DNA of 64,000 nt. Origin: Piscirickettsiaceae bacterium. Lineage in GTDB: Bacteria; Pseudomonadota; Gammaproteobacteria; Nitrosococcales; Methylophagaceae. Each line of letters begins with the position of its first letter. The first letter of the stretch is position 1. The translations under genes were made by a program, and so were the position numbers. The DNA is taken from NCBI GenBank assembly GCA_013215775.1, contig JABSQO010000006.1:61622-125621 (forward strand), read 5' to 3'. This document shows positions 38,567 through 49,823 of the stretch, in pieces. The notes beneath the pieces are model-generated. The model made no database searches. It was not told where the DNA came from and saw nothing but the letters and a program-made list of their open reading frames with translations.

Positions 38567-39892
38567 TTATTTTTTGACTTGCTGATCCAACACTTTTAAT
38601 CGCTCCAACTTCTCAGCAATCTTAATCTCCAACCCGCGATTAACCGGATAATAATACTGCTGCGGTTCCATATCATCAGGAAAATAATTCTCCCCAGCCG
38701 CATAAGCATCAGGTTCATTATGAGCATAACGATACTCTTTGCCATACCCTAATTCACCCATCAACTTAGTCGGTGCATTTCTTAGATGTAATGGTACTTC
38801 GGCAGAGCCTTGTGACCGCACATCATGCATGGCTTGATTAAAGGCGGTATAAACTGCATTACTTTTGGGCGCACAAGCTAAATAAACCACCGCTTGGGCC
38901 ATCGCTAACTCACCTTCTGGGCGACCTAATTTATCAAAGGTCTCCCATGCATCTAAAGCAAGACGTAATCCGCGTGGATCGGCATTACCAATATCTTCTG
39001 ATGCCAATCGTACTATCCGACGCATTAAATAAACAGGATCACAACCACCATCCAACATCCGACACAGCCAATATAAAGCGCCATCAGGTGATGAGCCTCG
39101 GACTGATTTATGCAATGCCGAGATCTGGTCATAAAAGGCTTCACCGCCCTTATCAAACCGACGTAAGGTGCCAGACATTACTTCGGCTAAATCATCTTCA
39201 TCTACGGTGGTTTGGTCTTTGCTATCCGCTAAATCTACCGCGATTTCTAACAAGTTTAATACCCGTCGGCCATCACCATCTGCCGTTTGGGCTAATTCGT
39301 CTCGCAATGCTTCGGGAAAGCTTATACCCCGATCAGCTAAGCCTAATTCACTATCTGACATAGCTCGATCAATAATTTTCCGTAGATCGGTGCTTTCAAG
39401 CGCTTTTAATACATAAACACGTGTCCGAGATAACAAGGCATTATTGAGTTCAAATGAGGGGTTTTCTGTTGTGGCGCCAATAAAAGTAAAAGTACCATCT
39501 TCAACATAGGGTAAAAAAGCATCTTGCTGTGACTTGTTAAAACGATGAACCTCATCAACAAACAATAAAGTACGGCGGCCTTGTTCTTGTTGCAGCTGTT
39601 GTGCCCTAGCTACTGCGGCTCGTACATCTTTCACACCGGCTAATACGGCTGAAATAGTGATAAATTCCATATCACAATAACCGGCGATTAATTTTCCTAA
39701 TGTGGTTTTACCTGTACCTGGCGGCCCCCAAAAAATCATTGAATGAGGATTACCCGCGGCAATAGCTTGTCGTAGTGGTTTGCCTTCAGCTAAAAGATGA
39801 TGCTGGCCAATATAACCATCCAATGTGGTGGGTCGCATTCGGTCGGCTAATGGTCGCCCTGCCAGATCATCGACATTCTCGAATAAACTCAC
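38567..39892 (-). CDS. rarA: Replication-associated recombination protein A
   Basis: RarA (MgsA) is a AAA+ ATPase related to clamp loaders that acts at stalled replication forks. It shows LADRMRPTTLDGYIGQHHLL, Walker A WGPPGTGKTTLG, Walker B LFVDEVHRFNKSQQDAFL, sensor 1 GATTENPSFELN and the C-terminal tetramerisation region with RGSSPDGALYWLCRMLDGGCDP. The 441-residue length is normal. It follows lolA by 5 bases; the ftsK-lolA-rarA order is conserved in gammaproteobacteria. Confidence 0.96.
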   Translation of the reverse strand: MSLFENVDDLAGRPLADRMRPTTLDGYIGQHHLLAEGKPLRQAIAAGNPHSMIFWGPPGTGKTTLGKLIAGYCDMEFITISAVLAGVKDVRAAVARAQQLQQEQGRRTLLFVDEVHRFNKSQQDAFLPYVEDGTFTFIGATTENPSFELNNALLSRTRVYVLKALESTDLRKIIDRAMSDSELGLADRGISFPEALRDELAQTADGDGRRVLNLLEIAVDLADSKDQTTVDEDDLAEVMSGTLRRFDKGGEAFYDQISALHKSVRGSSPDGALYWLCRMLDGGCDPVYLMRRIVRLASEDIGNADPRGLRLALDAWETFDKLGRPEGELAMAQAVVYLACAPKSNAVYTAFNQAMHDVRSQGSAEVPLHLRNAPTKLMGELGYGKEYRYAHNEPDAYAAGENYFPDDMEPQQYYYPVNRGLEIKIAEKLERLKVLDQQVKK

Positions 39893-39897
39893 TTAAC

Positions 39898-40536
39898 TTA
39901 CAGCCCAGACTCACCGATAACATCGATCCCTTCTGGTGGGATAAAGACAAACTCATCCTCTTTCAGCTCAATATTTTCTTGTGGTTGGCTAAATACTAAC
40001 CGAGTCCGCTGCTCGAAACTGTCCTTCATAATCATTTGTCGCAAACCATGCTCATCAAATGCCAATGTCACTGTTTGGAAATTAGATTCGGTATCTTTAG
40101 GAAAAAGTTCCACCCAAAGTAGACCATCCTCCGAAGCAATATCAGTCAACAAGTATTTGTCTTCCGGCAATGTTTCTCCCGATAATAAACTCGCGGGTGT
40201 ATCTGCCAATGCTTCATTTTGTGACTGTACTGAGATTTGTTCCAGATCCACATCATAAAACCAGATCCGCTCACCGTCTGCGACAATCTGTTGTGGATAG
40301 GGTTGATCATAATCCCAACGAAATTTACCAGGACGCTCTAATGAAAATGTCCCTTGAGCTTCCTCCATAATATTACCCTGAGGATCGATGACCGTTTGTT
40401 TGAAGTTGGCTTTAAACGTCACCACTGTTTGCACAAAGATATTCAACTTTTCTGTTGCTGAATCAGATGCTAACAATTGTATTGGCAACATCATCAATGC
40501 TGCGATAAAGCTAGTTACTAAAAGTTTACTCGTCAT
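39898..40536 (-). CDS. lolA: Outer-membrane lipoprotein carrier protein LolA
   Basis: LolA carries lipoproteins from LolCDE across the periplasm to LolB. After a signal peptide (MTSKLLVTSFIAALMMLPIQLLA) come the family features: TFKANFKQTVIDPQGNIMEEAQGTFSLERPGKFRWDYDQPYPQQIVADGERIWFYD, and FEQRTRLVF near the C-terminus. I prefer ATG 40536, which begins the signal peptide directly; ATG 40557 would add seven residues. It lies between ftsK and rarA, as in most gammaproteobacteria. Confidence 0.94.
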   Translation of the reverse strand: MTSKLLVTSFIAALMMLPIQLLASDSATEKLNIFVQTVVTFKANFKQTVIDPQGNIMEEAQGTFSLERPGKFRWDYDQPYPQQIVADGERIWFYDVDLEQISVQSQNEALADTPASLLSGETLPEDKYLLTDIASEDGLLWVELFPKDTESNFQTVTLAFDEHGLRQMIMKDSFEQRTRLVFSQPQENIELKEDEFVFIPPEGIDVIGESGL

Positions 40537-40646
40537 ACCAAGATTCCAATTTTCCATTAAGCCATAGACAGTTCATTCATGAACTTCGACTACCATTCTC
40601 ATTGAATTACTGCCCAGCGGAAATTAATTTTCAATATATTTATATT

Positions 40647-42950
40647 TCAATCACTACGGGGCGACGGTGCTAATACCTCACGGCTACCATTGCCTTGCAT
40701 GGCGGACACGACACCTGCGGCTTCCATCGCCTCAACAATGCGTGCAGCACGGTTATAACCAATCTTCAACCTTCTTTGTACTCCAGATATTGATGCCCGC
40801 CGAGATTCTGTTACCAGTTGAACCGCTTGATCATAAAGAGGATCTTCCTCAGCATCACTAAGATCTCTAAGTGATCCATCACCATCATCACTCGTTGTAT
40901 CTTGAACGATCTCTTCTATATAGTTAGGACCGCTAGAGTTTTTCTTCAAGAAAGCAACCACCTGATGAACTTCATGATCATCAACAAAGGCACCATGAAT
41001 TCGCTCTGGTAAACCGCTACCTGGTGGCAAGAACAACATATCACCCTGTCCAAGTAACTGCTCAGCACCCATTTGATCCAAGATAGTGCGTGAATCAATT
41101 CTCGATGAAACTTGGAATGCCATACGTGTTGGAATATTCGCTTTAATTAGCCCGGTAATCACATCCACCGAAGGCCGTTGTGTAGCGAGGATAAGGTGTA
41201 TACCCGAAGCACGCGCTTTTTGTGCCAGTCGTGCAATCAGTTCTTCAACCTGCTTACCCACCACCATCATCATGTCTGCAAGCTCATCAATAACCACCAC
41301 AATGAAGGGCAGAGGCTCTAATGTAACTGGAGGCTCACCGTCCACTAAATCCACTGTTGGGTCAATGATGGGTTCACCACGGTCAATGGCTTCTTTCACC
41401 TTTTTATTGTAGCCGGTAATGTTTCGAACACCCATTGCCGCCATCAATGGATAGCGTCGTTCCATCTCTGCAACACACCAACGTAAGGCATTGGCGGCCT
41501 CTTTCATATCGGTTACAACCGGTGTCAACAAATGTGGGATATCTTCATAAACAGATAATTCCAACATTTTTGGATCAATCATAATAAGACGAACTTGTGC
41601 CGGTGTTGCCTTATAAAGCAAGCTTAAAATCATCGCATTGACGGCAACAGACTTACCTGAACCCGTCGTACCAGCGACCAGTAAGTGAGGCATTTTTTCC
41701 AGATCAGCAGAAACTGGGCGACCCGCAATATCCTTACCCAATGCCATCATTAATACTGATTTACTATTCTCATACTCAGCAGATCCCAAAATCTCACGTA
41801 GACGAACCATGTCACGATGTTCATTTGGAATTTCTAAACCTATAACGGGCTTACCTGGGATCACTTCAACAACACGAACACTACTCACCGATAATGCACG
41901 TGCAAGATCTTTGGCTAAACCACTAATACGACTAACTTTAATACCTGCTGCAGGCTGTAGTTCAAATCGTGTCACCACAGGACCAGGCTGTACTTCAACT
42001 ACTTGTACTTCTACGCCAAAGTCTTTAAGTTTAAGTTCAACTTGTCGTGATAAGGCTTGCAATACTTGTTCGCTATAGCCACCCTTACTTTTTTCCGCTT
42101 CATCTAATAAGGCGAGCGCAGGCATATTGCCGTCTTCAGCACTTTCAAATAAGGGGACTTGTCGCTCTTTTTCTTCTCGTTTACTCGGTTCCGATATATA
42201 AATAGTCGGCTCAACCCGTGCTTTGGCACGTTTTTTTAGCTTTTCATTTTGAGTGCGGAAAGATTCTTCACGATGCTGTTTCGCTTGTTTTGCTACTAGT
42301 TGGGCTTTAAAGTCACGAAGATGGCCTGCTATAGTGGTCATAACAAACAAGGTCATCGCACCTAAACGTTCTACCACCATTAACCACGATAAACCTGTGA
42401 AGAGTGTCACCCCTGTTAATAACACCGCTAATAGTAATAATGTGGTTCCCAATGATCCGAAAGTGGACACAAAACCATTGCCGACAACTTCGCCTAATAC
42501 ACCGCCAGCACCAAAAGGTAATAGCTCAGCATAGCTTGCTAAGCTTAAAGTAGATAATCCGCTTGCCGCAGAAACCGCCATCACTAAACCCACGGCTTTT
42601 ATAACCCAAAAATGCACCGCACCTTCAGAGTCAGCAGTCTTACCCCAACTAAATAATAGCCAACCACTAAAAGCCAACATTAATGGTGATAAATAGGCGG
42701 GAATTCCAAATCCATATAACAACGTATCCGACAGCCAAGCACCGACGATACCACCTCGGTTAACAATGACATCATTCATTCCTGTTGTGGACCAACCCGG
42801 ATCTGTTGGTTGATAAGTCCATAACGACAATAATAAATAAGCCGCTAATGCTAGCGTTAAAATCAATGCAGCTTCCCGTAAGCGAAAGCTTGCTGCGCCC
42901 GAAATTACTTTTTGTTCGTCTTTTTTCCGTAATCGTGTTGCTTGCGCCAA
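40647..42950 (-). CDS. ftsK: DNA translocase FtsK
   Basis: FtsK links septum formation to chromosome segregation and dimer resolution. The 767 residues hold an N-terminal membrane domain of four or five helices (about 25-210), a short linker (about 220-290), a RecA-like motor with Walker A GTTGSGKS at 427-434, Walker [29 protein letters not shown], and a C-terminal winged-helix gamma domain (about 700-765, [32 protein letters not shown]) that reads KOPS. The linker is far shorter than the roughly 600 residues of E. coli FtsK, as in Pseudomonas. It is divergent from trxB. Confidence 0.96.
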   Translation of the reverse strand: MAQATRLRKKDEQKVISGAASFRLREAALILTLALAAYLLLSLWTYQPTDPGWSTTGMNDVIVNRGGIVGAWLSDTLLYGFGIPAYLSPLMLAFSGWLLFSWGKTADSEGAVHFWVIKAVGLVMAVSAASGLSTLSLASYAELLPFGAGGVLGEVVGNGFVSTFGSLGTTLLLLAVLLTGVTLFTGLSWLMVVERLGAMTLFVMTTIAGHLRDFKAQLVAKQAKQHREESFRTQNEKLKKRAKARVEPTIYISEPSKREEKERQVPLFESAEDGNMPALALLDEAEKSKGGYSEQVLQALSRQVELKLKDFGVEVQVVEVQPGPVVTRFELQPAAGIKVSRISGLAKDLARALSVSSVRVVEVIPGKPVIGLEIPNEHRDMVRLREILGSAEYENSKSVLMMALGKDIAGRPVSADLEKMPHLLVAGTTGSGKSVAVNAMILSLLYKATPAQVRLIMIDPKMLELSVYEDIPHLLTPVVTDMKEAANALRWCVAEMERRYPLMAAMGVRNITGYNKKVKEAIDRGEPIIDPTVDLVDGEPPVTLEPLPFIVVVIDELADMMMVVGKQVEELIARLAQKARASGIHLILATQRPSVDVITGLIKANIPTRMAFQVSSRIDSRTILDQMGAEQLLGQGDMLFLPPGSGLPERIHGAFVDDHEVHQVVAFLKKNSSGPNYIEEIVQDTTSDDGDGSLRDLSDAEEDPLYDQAVQLVTESRRASISGVQRRLKIGYNRAARIVEAMEAAGVVSAMQGNGSREVLAPSPRSD

Positions 42951-43053
42951 TGTAATATTTCCAATATAGCCAACAATTTAGCGAGTTATATTAACACAGC
43001 TTTTAAACTCTAATACTTTACCAAGTTACCTGTAGTCGGTAACCTTAGCTTAA

Positions 43054-44019
<966 letters not shown>

Positions 44020-44033
44020 CGTAGCACAAAATT

Positions 44034-44063
44034 AAAGGACAGATCTCCATCTGTCCTTTATTT
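44034..44063 (+). terminator. Intrinsic terminator after trxB
   Basis: A perfect 11-bp stem (44034-44044 with 44049-44059) around a CTCC loop, ending in TTTATTT. It lies 15 bases after the trxB stop and only 6 bases before the next ATG. Confidence 0.85.
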
Positions 44064-44069
44064 CACTCT

Positions 44070-45326
44070 ATGGCTAAACAGGCCCTACCTATTTATAAAC
44101 GACAAGGATTTATTCCTTTCCTCGCTGTCGCCTTTATTAATGCTATGGTCGATTTAGGCCATAAAATCATCATCCAAAACACGGTGTTCAAAATCTATGA
44201 TGGTGCTGAACAGATTATGTTTACTGCTATCGTCAATGGATTAATATTATTACCTTTTTTACTGGTATTTACTCCTTCTGGCTTTCTAGCAGATCGTTTT
44301 TCTAAACCTAAAATCATGCAATGGTCAGCACTAGCGGCCATCATCATCACTTTATTGATTACTCTGGGATATTATCAAGGCTGGTTTATCTTCGCCTTTA
44401 CAATGACTTTTGTTCTGGCATTACAGAGTGCCATTTATTCCCCAGCTAAATATGGCTACATTCGTGAAATATCAGGCATAGATCGCCTCGCCATCGCTAA
44501 TGGTTTAATGCAAGCCACAACTATTGTGGCTATTCTTGCTGGCATCTTTATCTTCTCAATATTATTTGAGTTTCAACTACAAGATCAGAGCTATCATTCC
44601 GAACAAGAAATTATTCAACTTATTGCTCCGATAGGCTGGGCTCTCGTCGGCTTATCAATTGTTGAATATTTGCTTGCGCGGCAATTACCAAGTATTGCTA
44701 CATCTCAACAAAACCTGAGATTTAATTGGCAACACTATCGCCAAGGAAAACTTCTAAAAATAAATCTAAAGACACTATCAAACTCGCCCATTATCTGGCT
44801 TTCGGTATTAGGCCTATCACTATTTTGGGGTGTTTCCCAAACCTTATTAGCAACTTTCCCCGCCTTTGCTAAAGAGGTTCTTAATGAAACGAATACTGTC
44901 GTTATTCAAGGGCTACTTGCCTGTTCTGGCATTGGTATCATCATCGGTTCATTAACCGCAGGACGACTTAGCAATAATAGCAGGCCAGACAAGCTTATTA
45001 TGGTAGGAACCGCTGGTCTAATCTGCATACTTTTCTTACTTCCACAGCTAAATTCTGCTATGAATTTTGCCTACGCAATTCTTGCATTTGGATTGTTTGG
45101 CGGCTTAGTGATTGTGCCTCTCAACACATTTATTCAACATCACGCTCCTCTTGAGAAGTTAGGTATTATCCTCGCAGGCAATAATTGGATTCAGAACATT
45201 GTGATGATCAGTTTCTTGCTTTTAACACTACTGGCAGCAGTTTTTCATATGGACAGTCAAAATATTTTACTTGCATTACCTGTCATTGCATTTATAATGA
45301 CTTTAATTATCTTGAAAAACAGATAG
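44070..45326 (+). CDS. MFS transporter, LplT-like
   Basis: An inner-membrane major-facilitator protein of 418 residues with about twelve helices. It resembles LplT, the lysophospholipid flippase that works with Aas: SAIYSPAKYGYIREISG, LAIANGLMQATTIVAILAGI, LGLSLFWGVSQTLLATFPAFAKEVL and GGLVIVPLNTFIQHHAP all have close LplT/Aas counterparts. No acyltransferase/acyl-ACP synthetase partner is next to it. The ATG follows the trxB terminator hairpin by only 6 bases and has no clear Shine-Dalgarno sequence. A lysophospholipid substrate is inference. Confidence 0.78.
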   Translation: MAKQALPIYKRQGFIPFLAVAFINAMVDLGHKIIIQNTVFKIYDGAEQIMFTAIVNGLILLPFLLVFTPSGFLADRFSKPKIMQWSALAAIIITLLITLGYYQGWFIFAFTMTFVLALQSAIYSPAKYGYIREISGIDRLAIANGLMQATTIVAILAGIFIFSILFEFQLQDQSYHSEQEIIQLIAPIGWALVGLSIVEYLLARQLPSIATSQQNLRFNWQHYRQGKLLKINLKTLSNSPIIWLSVLGLSLFWGVSQTLLATFPAFAKEVLNETNTVVIQGLLACSGIGIIIGSLTAGRLSNNSRPDKLIMVGTAGLICILFLLPQLNSAMNFAYAILAFGLFGGLVIVPLNTFIQHHAPLEKLGIILAGNNWIQNIVMISFLLLTLLAAVFHMDSQNILLALPVIAFIMTLIILKNR

Positions 45327-45392
45327 ATAACTGACAAACCTAAAGTCACAATTAAAGATCAGTGGATGATTATATATTTAAAGGCAATATAA

Positions 45393-46427
45393 ATGTCCAG
45401 CTCCAACTCATTTCCCCCAGTTTATAACGAACCAGCACAGAAAGCTTCTGAAAATCTCAGACAAGCTCTCCCATTAATCAATAAGCATAGAACACCGGTC
45501 AATCCTGTTAATTATGCTGTCTGGTACGAATATGTCTCTGGTGAAAATCAACAACTCAAAAAAGAAATTGACCTTAGCTTAAGCCGTAACGAACCTATTA
45601 CTCCTACCTTAATACAATCCTTATATGAACAACATGTTTTATCGGGCATGCCAGAACGACTTGAAAAAGCGAATAAAGGCATTAAACTCGTTGTCGACAA
45701 TACTCTAAAAAATATCAATAAAGCAGAGTCAACCGCAAACGAATGCGTAGCAGAACTCAATAGCACTCAAGAACTACTTAATAATTGTTCAGATATCAAC
45801 ATTCTGAAAAGTATTGTTCAAGATATTGTCACTAAAACTCAGACTCTAACGAGTACAAGTCATGAGCTTAAACAAGAATTAGAACAATCTTCCATCGAGA
45901 TGGACAAACTGAAATCTGAGTTAGAAACCATTAAAGAAGTAGCTCGTACCGATAGTCTGACCGGCTTACTCAATCGTGGTGCCTTTGATATAGAACTTCG
46001 TAACTTATGTATTCAATCAGATATCACTATTGCATTAGTGCTCTTTGACCTTGACCATTTTAAAAATCTAAATGATAGTTTTGGTCATATTGTGGGTGAT
46101 AGAGTCCTACAATTTTTCTCATCTGTATTAATGGATCATGCTGGCAGCACTCATATAGCAGCACGCTATGGTGGCGAAGAAATGGCTCTTCTTTTATTTA
46201 ACGTTTCTCAACAACAAGCTATTGATTTGGCCGATTCCGTACGAAAAAAACTTGCCACGAGCCACCTAAAACAAAAAGATAGTGATGACTCTCTTGGACA
46301 AATTACCGTCTCTGCAGGCATTAGCCTCCTCCAAATGGGTGACACTCCTAACAGCCTGATTAATCGTGCTGACCTCGCACTTTATAAATCAAAAGATAAT
46401 GGCCGTAATCAGGTGCATGTCAACTAA
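45393..46427 (+). CDS. Diguanylate cyclase, tandem copy 1
   Basis: A 344-residue soluble protein whose N-terminal half (about 5-100, SFPPVYNEPAQKASENLRQALPLINKH...NPVNYAVWYEYVSG) is an uncharacterised helical domain, followed by a coiled coil and a GGDEF domain from about 190. The domain has SLTGLLNRGAF, the metal Asp in FDLDHFKNLNDSFGH, the active loop GGEEM at 260-264 and TVSAGIS. The four residues in the I-site position (GSTH) do not fit RxxD. It is expected to make c-di-GMP. It is a close paralogue of the next gene. Confidence 0.88.
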   Translation: MSSSNSFPPVYNEPAQKASENLRQALPLINKHRTPVNPVNYAVWYEYVSGENQQLKKEIDLSLSRNEPITPTLIQSLYEQHVLSGMPERLEKANKGIKLVVDNTLKNINKAESTANECVAELNSTQELLNNCSDINILKSIVQDIVTKTQTLTSTSHELKQELEQSSIEMDKLKSELETIKEVARTDSLTGLLNRGAFDIELRNLCIQSDITIALVLFDLDHFKNLNDSFGHIVGDRVLQFFSSVLMDHAGSTHIAARYGGEEMALLLFNVSQQQAIDLADSVRKKLATSHLKQKDSDDSLGQITVSAGISLLQMGDTPNSLINRADLALYKSKDNGRNQVHVN

Positions 46428-46562
46428 GCAACCACAGATTTACATGCTCTAAAAAAACGGAGTGACCTACATATAGCTTGATATCCTCAGATAGTGTTTG
46501 CAATAAGGTAAAATACTGATAGTATCAATTTCACTTAGTAGGGAAATTAAGCGAGAGTAACT

Positions 46563-47600
46563 ATGTCTTCTACATCATCCTTTCCGCCGGTTTATGATGA
46601 ACCCGCCCAACAGGCATCGGAAAATCTTCGCCGAACACTGCCTTTACTTCAAAAACATCAAGCACCTGTTAATCCGGTCAACTATGCCGTTTGGTATGAG
46701 TATGTGTCTGGCCGTAATCAAGCACTGAATAACGAGATCGATACTCGACTTTCCAAAAATCAAACTATTACGACTGACATAACTCAGCAACTCTATGAAA
46801 AATATGTATTGATGGGAATGCCTGACCGTATTGAGTCTGCCAATGATACTCTCAGAATAGTCGTTGATAATACAGTTGAAAGCCTCAGTAAAACCGAACA
46901 AGAAACAACTCAATGTATCTCAGAATTAAGTAATACCGGTTCTATACTTGAGGAATGCAGTGATATTAATGAAATAAAAAAATTAGTCGGCGATATTCTA
47001 GCTAATACGCAAGTGCTAACGAGTTCAAGCAATCAATTCAAACATGAGCTCGCACAATCTTCTCGAGATATCCAACAACTCAAAAAAGAATTAGAAACAG
47101 TAAAAGAAGTCGCACGTACCGATGGCCTCACTGGATTATTAAACCGTGGGGCATTTAATACTGAATTAGAGACATTATGTGAACAGTCACATCCTAACGT
47201 CGCATTATTACTATTTGATCTTGACCATTTCAAAAATCTCAATGATAGCTATGGTCATGTATTGGGAGATAAAGTCCTACAATTTTTCTCTTCTCTACTC
47301 AAAAAATACGCTGGTGAACAACATTTTGCAGCTCGCTACGGTGGCGAAGAAATGGCTATTATTATGCTAAACACTTCTGAAAAAGAGGCCACAATCTTAG
47401 CCGACAAAATTAGAGCAACGCTTGCAGATAGCCGCCTTAAGAAAAAAGGCAGTGATGAATCAATCGGTCAAGTAACTGTATCCGTAGGTGTCAGTATGTT
47501 AAAAGAAAATGATACACCAATCGGTATCATTGATAGAACAGACAAAGCTTTATATCAATCAAAAGAAAACGGACGAAATCAAGTAAACGTAGGAGCTTAA
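46563..47600 (+). CDS. Diguanylate cyclase, tandem copy 2
   Basis: A 345-residue protein aligning almost without gaps to the preceding gene, including the N-terminal SFPPVYDEPAQQASENLRRTLPLLQKH...NPVNYAVWYEYVSG block and a GGDEF domain with GGEEM at 260-264 and TVSVGVS. The I-site position reads GEQH, again not RxxD. Roughly 60% of positions look identical by eye, so this is a local gene duplication. A 135-base gap separates the copies, enough for a separate promoter. It converges on the small cytochrome gene with 7 bases between them. Confidence 0.88.
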   Translation: MSSTSSFPPVYDEPAQQASENLRRTLPLLQKHQAPVNPVNYAVWYEYVSGRNQALNNEIDTRLSKNQTITTDITQQLYEKYVLMGMPDRIESANDTLRIVVDNTVESLSKTEQETTQCISELSNTGSILEECSDINEIKKLVGDILANTQVLTSSSNQFKHELAQSSRDIQQLKKELETVKEVARTDGLTGLLNRGAFNTELETLCEQSHPNVALLLFDLDHFKNLNDSYGHVLGDKVLQFFSSLLKKYAGEQHFAARYGGEEMAIIMLNTSEKEATILADKIRATLADSRLKKKGSDESIGQVTVSVGVSMLKENDTPIGIIDRTDKALYQSKENGRNQVNVGA

Positions 47601-47607
47601 ATCACCC

Positions 47608-47886
47608 TTAAAAATGATAAAAGGTCTTGGCTAAATATTGCACGACCATTTCACGCTGTTGTTCGGTCCAACTAACATCAGCTGCAACTGCACAACCTTT
47701 AACCCGTTTTTGTAATTTGACTAATGTTTTCACCTTATGATCACCACGTGTATACATCGTGTTCGGCTTACCACCAGTCAAAGATGAATGACATTGCAAA
47801 CAAGCACTATCATGTAGTCCTTTGCCGTCTGCAGCCATCAACGGTGCTGACATCAATAGAACTAAAAGACCGATTAACCGTATCAT
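47608..47886 (-). CDS. Small monohaem cytochrome c
   Basis: A 92-residue exported protein with a signal peptide ending near LMAADG and one haem site CLQCH at about 29-33. The spacing to WTEQQREMVVQYLAKTFY at the C-terminus fits a compact class I cytochrome, with no obvious axial Met other than MYTRG. It overlaps the end of the M48 protease gene by ATGA and is therefore translated with it. The electron partner is unknown. Confidence 0.85.
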   Translation of the reverse strand: MIRLIGLLVLLMSAPLMAADGKGLHDSACLQCHSSLTGGKPNTMYTRGDHKVKTLVKLQKRVKGCAVAADVSWTEQQREMVVQYLAKTFYHF

Positions 47887-49130
47887 GATATCTGACTTGC
47901 CTGTAATTGCGCGATCCGCAAACTAGCTGGTGGATGCGAATCATAAATAGCGGATACTAATGGATCAGGAGTTAATGTGCTGGCATTTTCTTGATACAAC
48001 GCCACCAATGCTTCAATTAAATGCTCACTACTGGATACTGAAGCCGCATAAGCATCTGCTTCATATTCATATTTACGTGATAATGCTGTCATCATTGGGT
48101 GTAAAAAGAAACTAAATACTGGAATAACAAGCATAAATAATACTAACGCCATGGCATTGCTTTCCGATGTCACACCCAACCCTGAATAAAACCATGATTC
48201 AGCAGAAGCCCAACCTAATACTGCCAAACCAATCAAACTCAATAATGCCATCACAGCCATATTTTTAACGACATGTTTCCGACGGAAGTGGCCTAATTCA
48301 TGCGCCAATACAGCTTCGATTTGGTCTTCATCTAAGGTATTCAATAAAGTGTCAAAGAATACGATGCGTTTATTATTACCTAGCCCCGTAAAATACGCAT
48401 TACCATGACCCGAACGACGTGAGCCATCCATCACATAAATACCTTGGCTTTTAAAACCACAACGGGATAACAAACCTTCAACACGTGCTTTTAACTGTTC
48501 ATCATCCAGCGGTGTGAACTTATTAAATAACGGTGCAATAAAGGCTGGGTAAGCCCACATCATGACCAAGGCAAAACCTATCCATGCCGCCCACAGGTAG
48601 AACCACCAATACTCACCGGTACTATCCATCAACCATAAAGCACCCCAGATTAATGGTGCACCAAGTGCTAACATCAACAAGGTTTGTTTGGCTAAATCCG
48701 ATAGAAATAATGCGGGTGTATTGTTATTAAAACCAAACTTTTCTTCCATTACAAATGTTTTATACCAAGATAGCGGCAAATCTAAAATTGAACCAATAAC
48801 AAAAAAACTCAACATAAACACAATGCCTGTCACCATATTAGATAATCCAAGGCTTTGCCAAACATCTGACAATAAAGCTAAACCACCGCCTAATGTCCAC
48901 ACAAGAAGCAGCACTACACCCACTACACTTTCAAAACGATTAAGCTTACCTTTCGCTATTGTGTAATCCGCTGCTTTTTGATGTGCTGCTAACTCAACTT
49001 GTGCCCGGAAGACTTCTGGCACATTTTCTCGATGAGCATGTACATATCGTCCTTGTCGTAACGATAACCACAGTTCAATTCCTGTCATTAATGCTAATGC
49101 CGCCAAAAAGATCCAAGTAAATTCATTCAT
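47883..49130 (-). CDS. M48 family metallopeptidase (Ste24/CAAX protease 1 type)
   Basis: A 415-residue inner-membrane zinc protease. It has several hydrophobic helices, the HEXXH site HELGH at 277-281, a downstream zinc Glu in YEYEADAYA, and the Ste24-type segment DGSRRSGHGNAYFTGLGNNKRIVFFDTLL. These mark the Ste24p/CAAX protease 1 branch rather than short HtpX. Bacteria lack prenylated CAAX proteins of the yeast type, so the natural role is probably membrane protein quality control. It is divergent from orn and coupled to the small cytochrome c behind it. Confidence 0.9.
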   Translation of the reverse strand: MNEFTWIFLAALALMTGIELWLSLRQGRYVHAHRENVPEVFRAQVELAAHQKAADYTIAKGKLNRFESVVGVVLLLVWTLGGGLALLSDVWQSLGLSNMVTGIVFMLSFFVIGSILDLPLSWYKTFVMEEKFGFNNNTPALFLSDLAKQTLLMLALGAPLIWGALWLMDSTGEYWWFYLWAAWIGFALVMMWAYPAFIAPLFNKFTPLDDEQLKARVEGLLSRCGFKSQGIYVMDGSRRSGHGNAYFTGLGNNKRIVFFDTLLNTLDEDQIEAVLAHELGHFRRKHVVKNMAVMALLSLIGLAVLGWASAESWFYSGLGVTSESNAMALVLFMLVIPVFSFFLHPMMTALSRKYEYEADAYAASVSSSEHLIEALVALYQENASTLTPDPLVSAIYDSHPPASLRIAQLQASQIS

Positions 49131-49238
49131 ATCTATACAAAACCAATTAAAAACATAAGAATGCTAAGCAGAGTAGCCTTTGATACAATCTCTGGCAATA
49201 AGTTCACCTTCATTCATTAAAACAGAAAGACAGACACT

Positions 49239-49790
49239 ATGGCCAAAAACAAAAAAAACCTTATTTGGATTGACTTGGAAATGACCGGTCTCGATACCAA
49301 TAATGATGCCATTATTGAAATTGCGACTATTGTAACCGATGCTGATTTGAATGTTTTAGCTGAAGGTCCAATATTAGCTATTCATCAAACTGATTCGGCA
49401 CTTGAGGCAATGGATGAATGGAATACGCGTCAACATGGTAAATCAGGCTTAACGAAGCGCGTTCGTGATAGCACATTAAATGAAGCAGATGCTGAACAAC
49501 AAACTATCGAATTTTTAAAAGAGTATGTACCCGCGGGTGTCTCGCCTATGTGTGGCAATAGTATTTGTCAGGATCGGCGCTTTATGGCTCGTATTATGCC
49601 GGAATTAGAAGCTTATTTTCATTATCGTAATCTTGATGTCAGCACACTGAAAGAACTGGCACGTCGATGGGCTCCTAAAGTCGAAAAAAGCTTTAAGAAA
49701 AACTCATCTCACCTTGCCATGGATGATGTAAAAGACTCCATTCGAGAATTACAACATTACCGCGAACTATTCATCAAGCTACCGGAATAA
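49239..49790 (+). CDS. orn: Oligoribonuclease
   Basis: Orn is the essential DEDDh 3'-5' exonuclease that degrades RNA dinucleotides, including pGpG from c-di-GMP turnover. The 183-residue protein has [10 protein letters not shown] (first Asp and Glu), [10 protein letters not shown] with the third acidic residue, and the final [15 protein letters not shown]is/Asp. Its place near queG-nnr-tsaE-ami-mutL is as in E. coli. It is relevant here because three diguanylate cyclases lie in the window. Confidence 0.97.
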   Translation: MAKNKKNLIWIDLEMTGLDTNNDAIIEIATIVTDADLNVLAEGPILAIHQTDSALEAMDEWNTRQHGKSGLTKRVRDSTLNEADAEQQTIEFLKEYVPAGVSPMCGNSICQDRRFMARIMPELEAYFHYRNLDVSTLKELARRWAPKVEKSFKKNSSHLAMDDVKDSIRELQHYRELFIKLPE

Positions 49791-49823
49791 AATAAGATCG
49801 GGTGGTGAACACTGCCCACTTAC

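Noticed and set aside
43022..43050. GTTACC...GGTAAC dyad upstream of trxB
   Set aside because: Six-bp arms only, no second copy nearby and no known regulator consensus that I can match; kept as a minor note.
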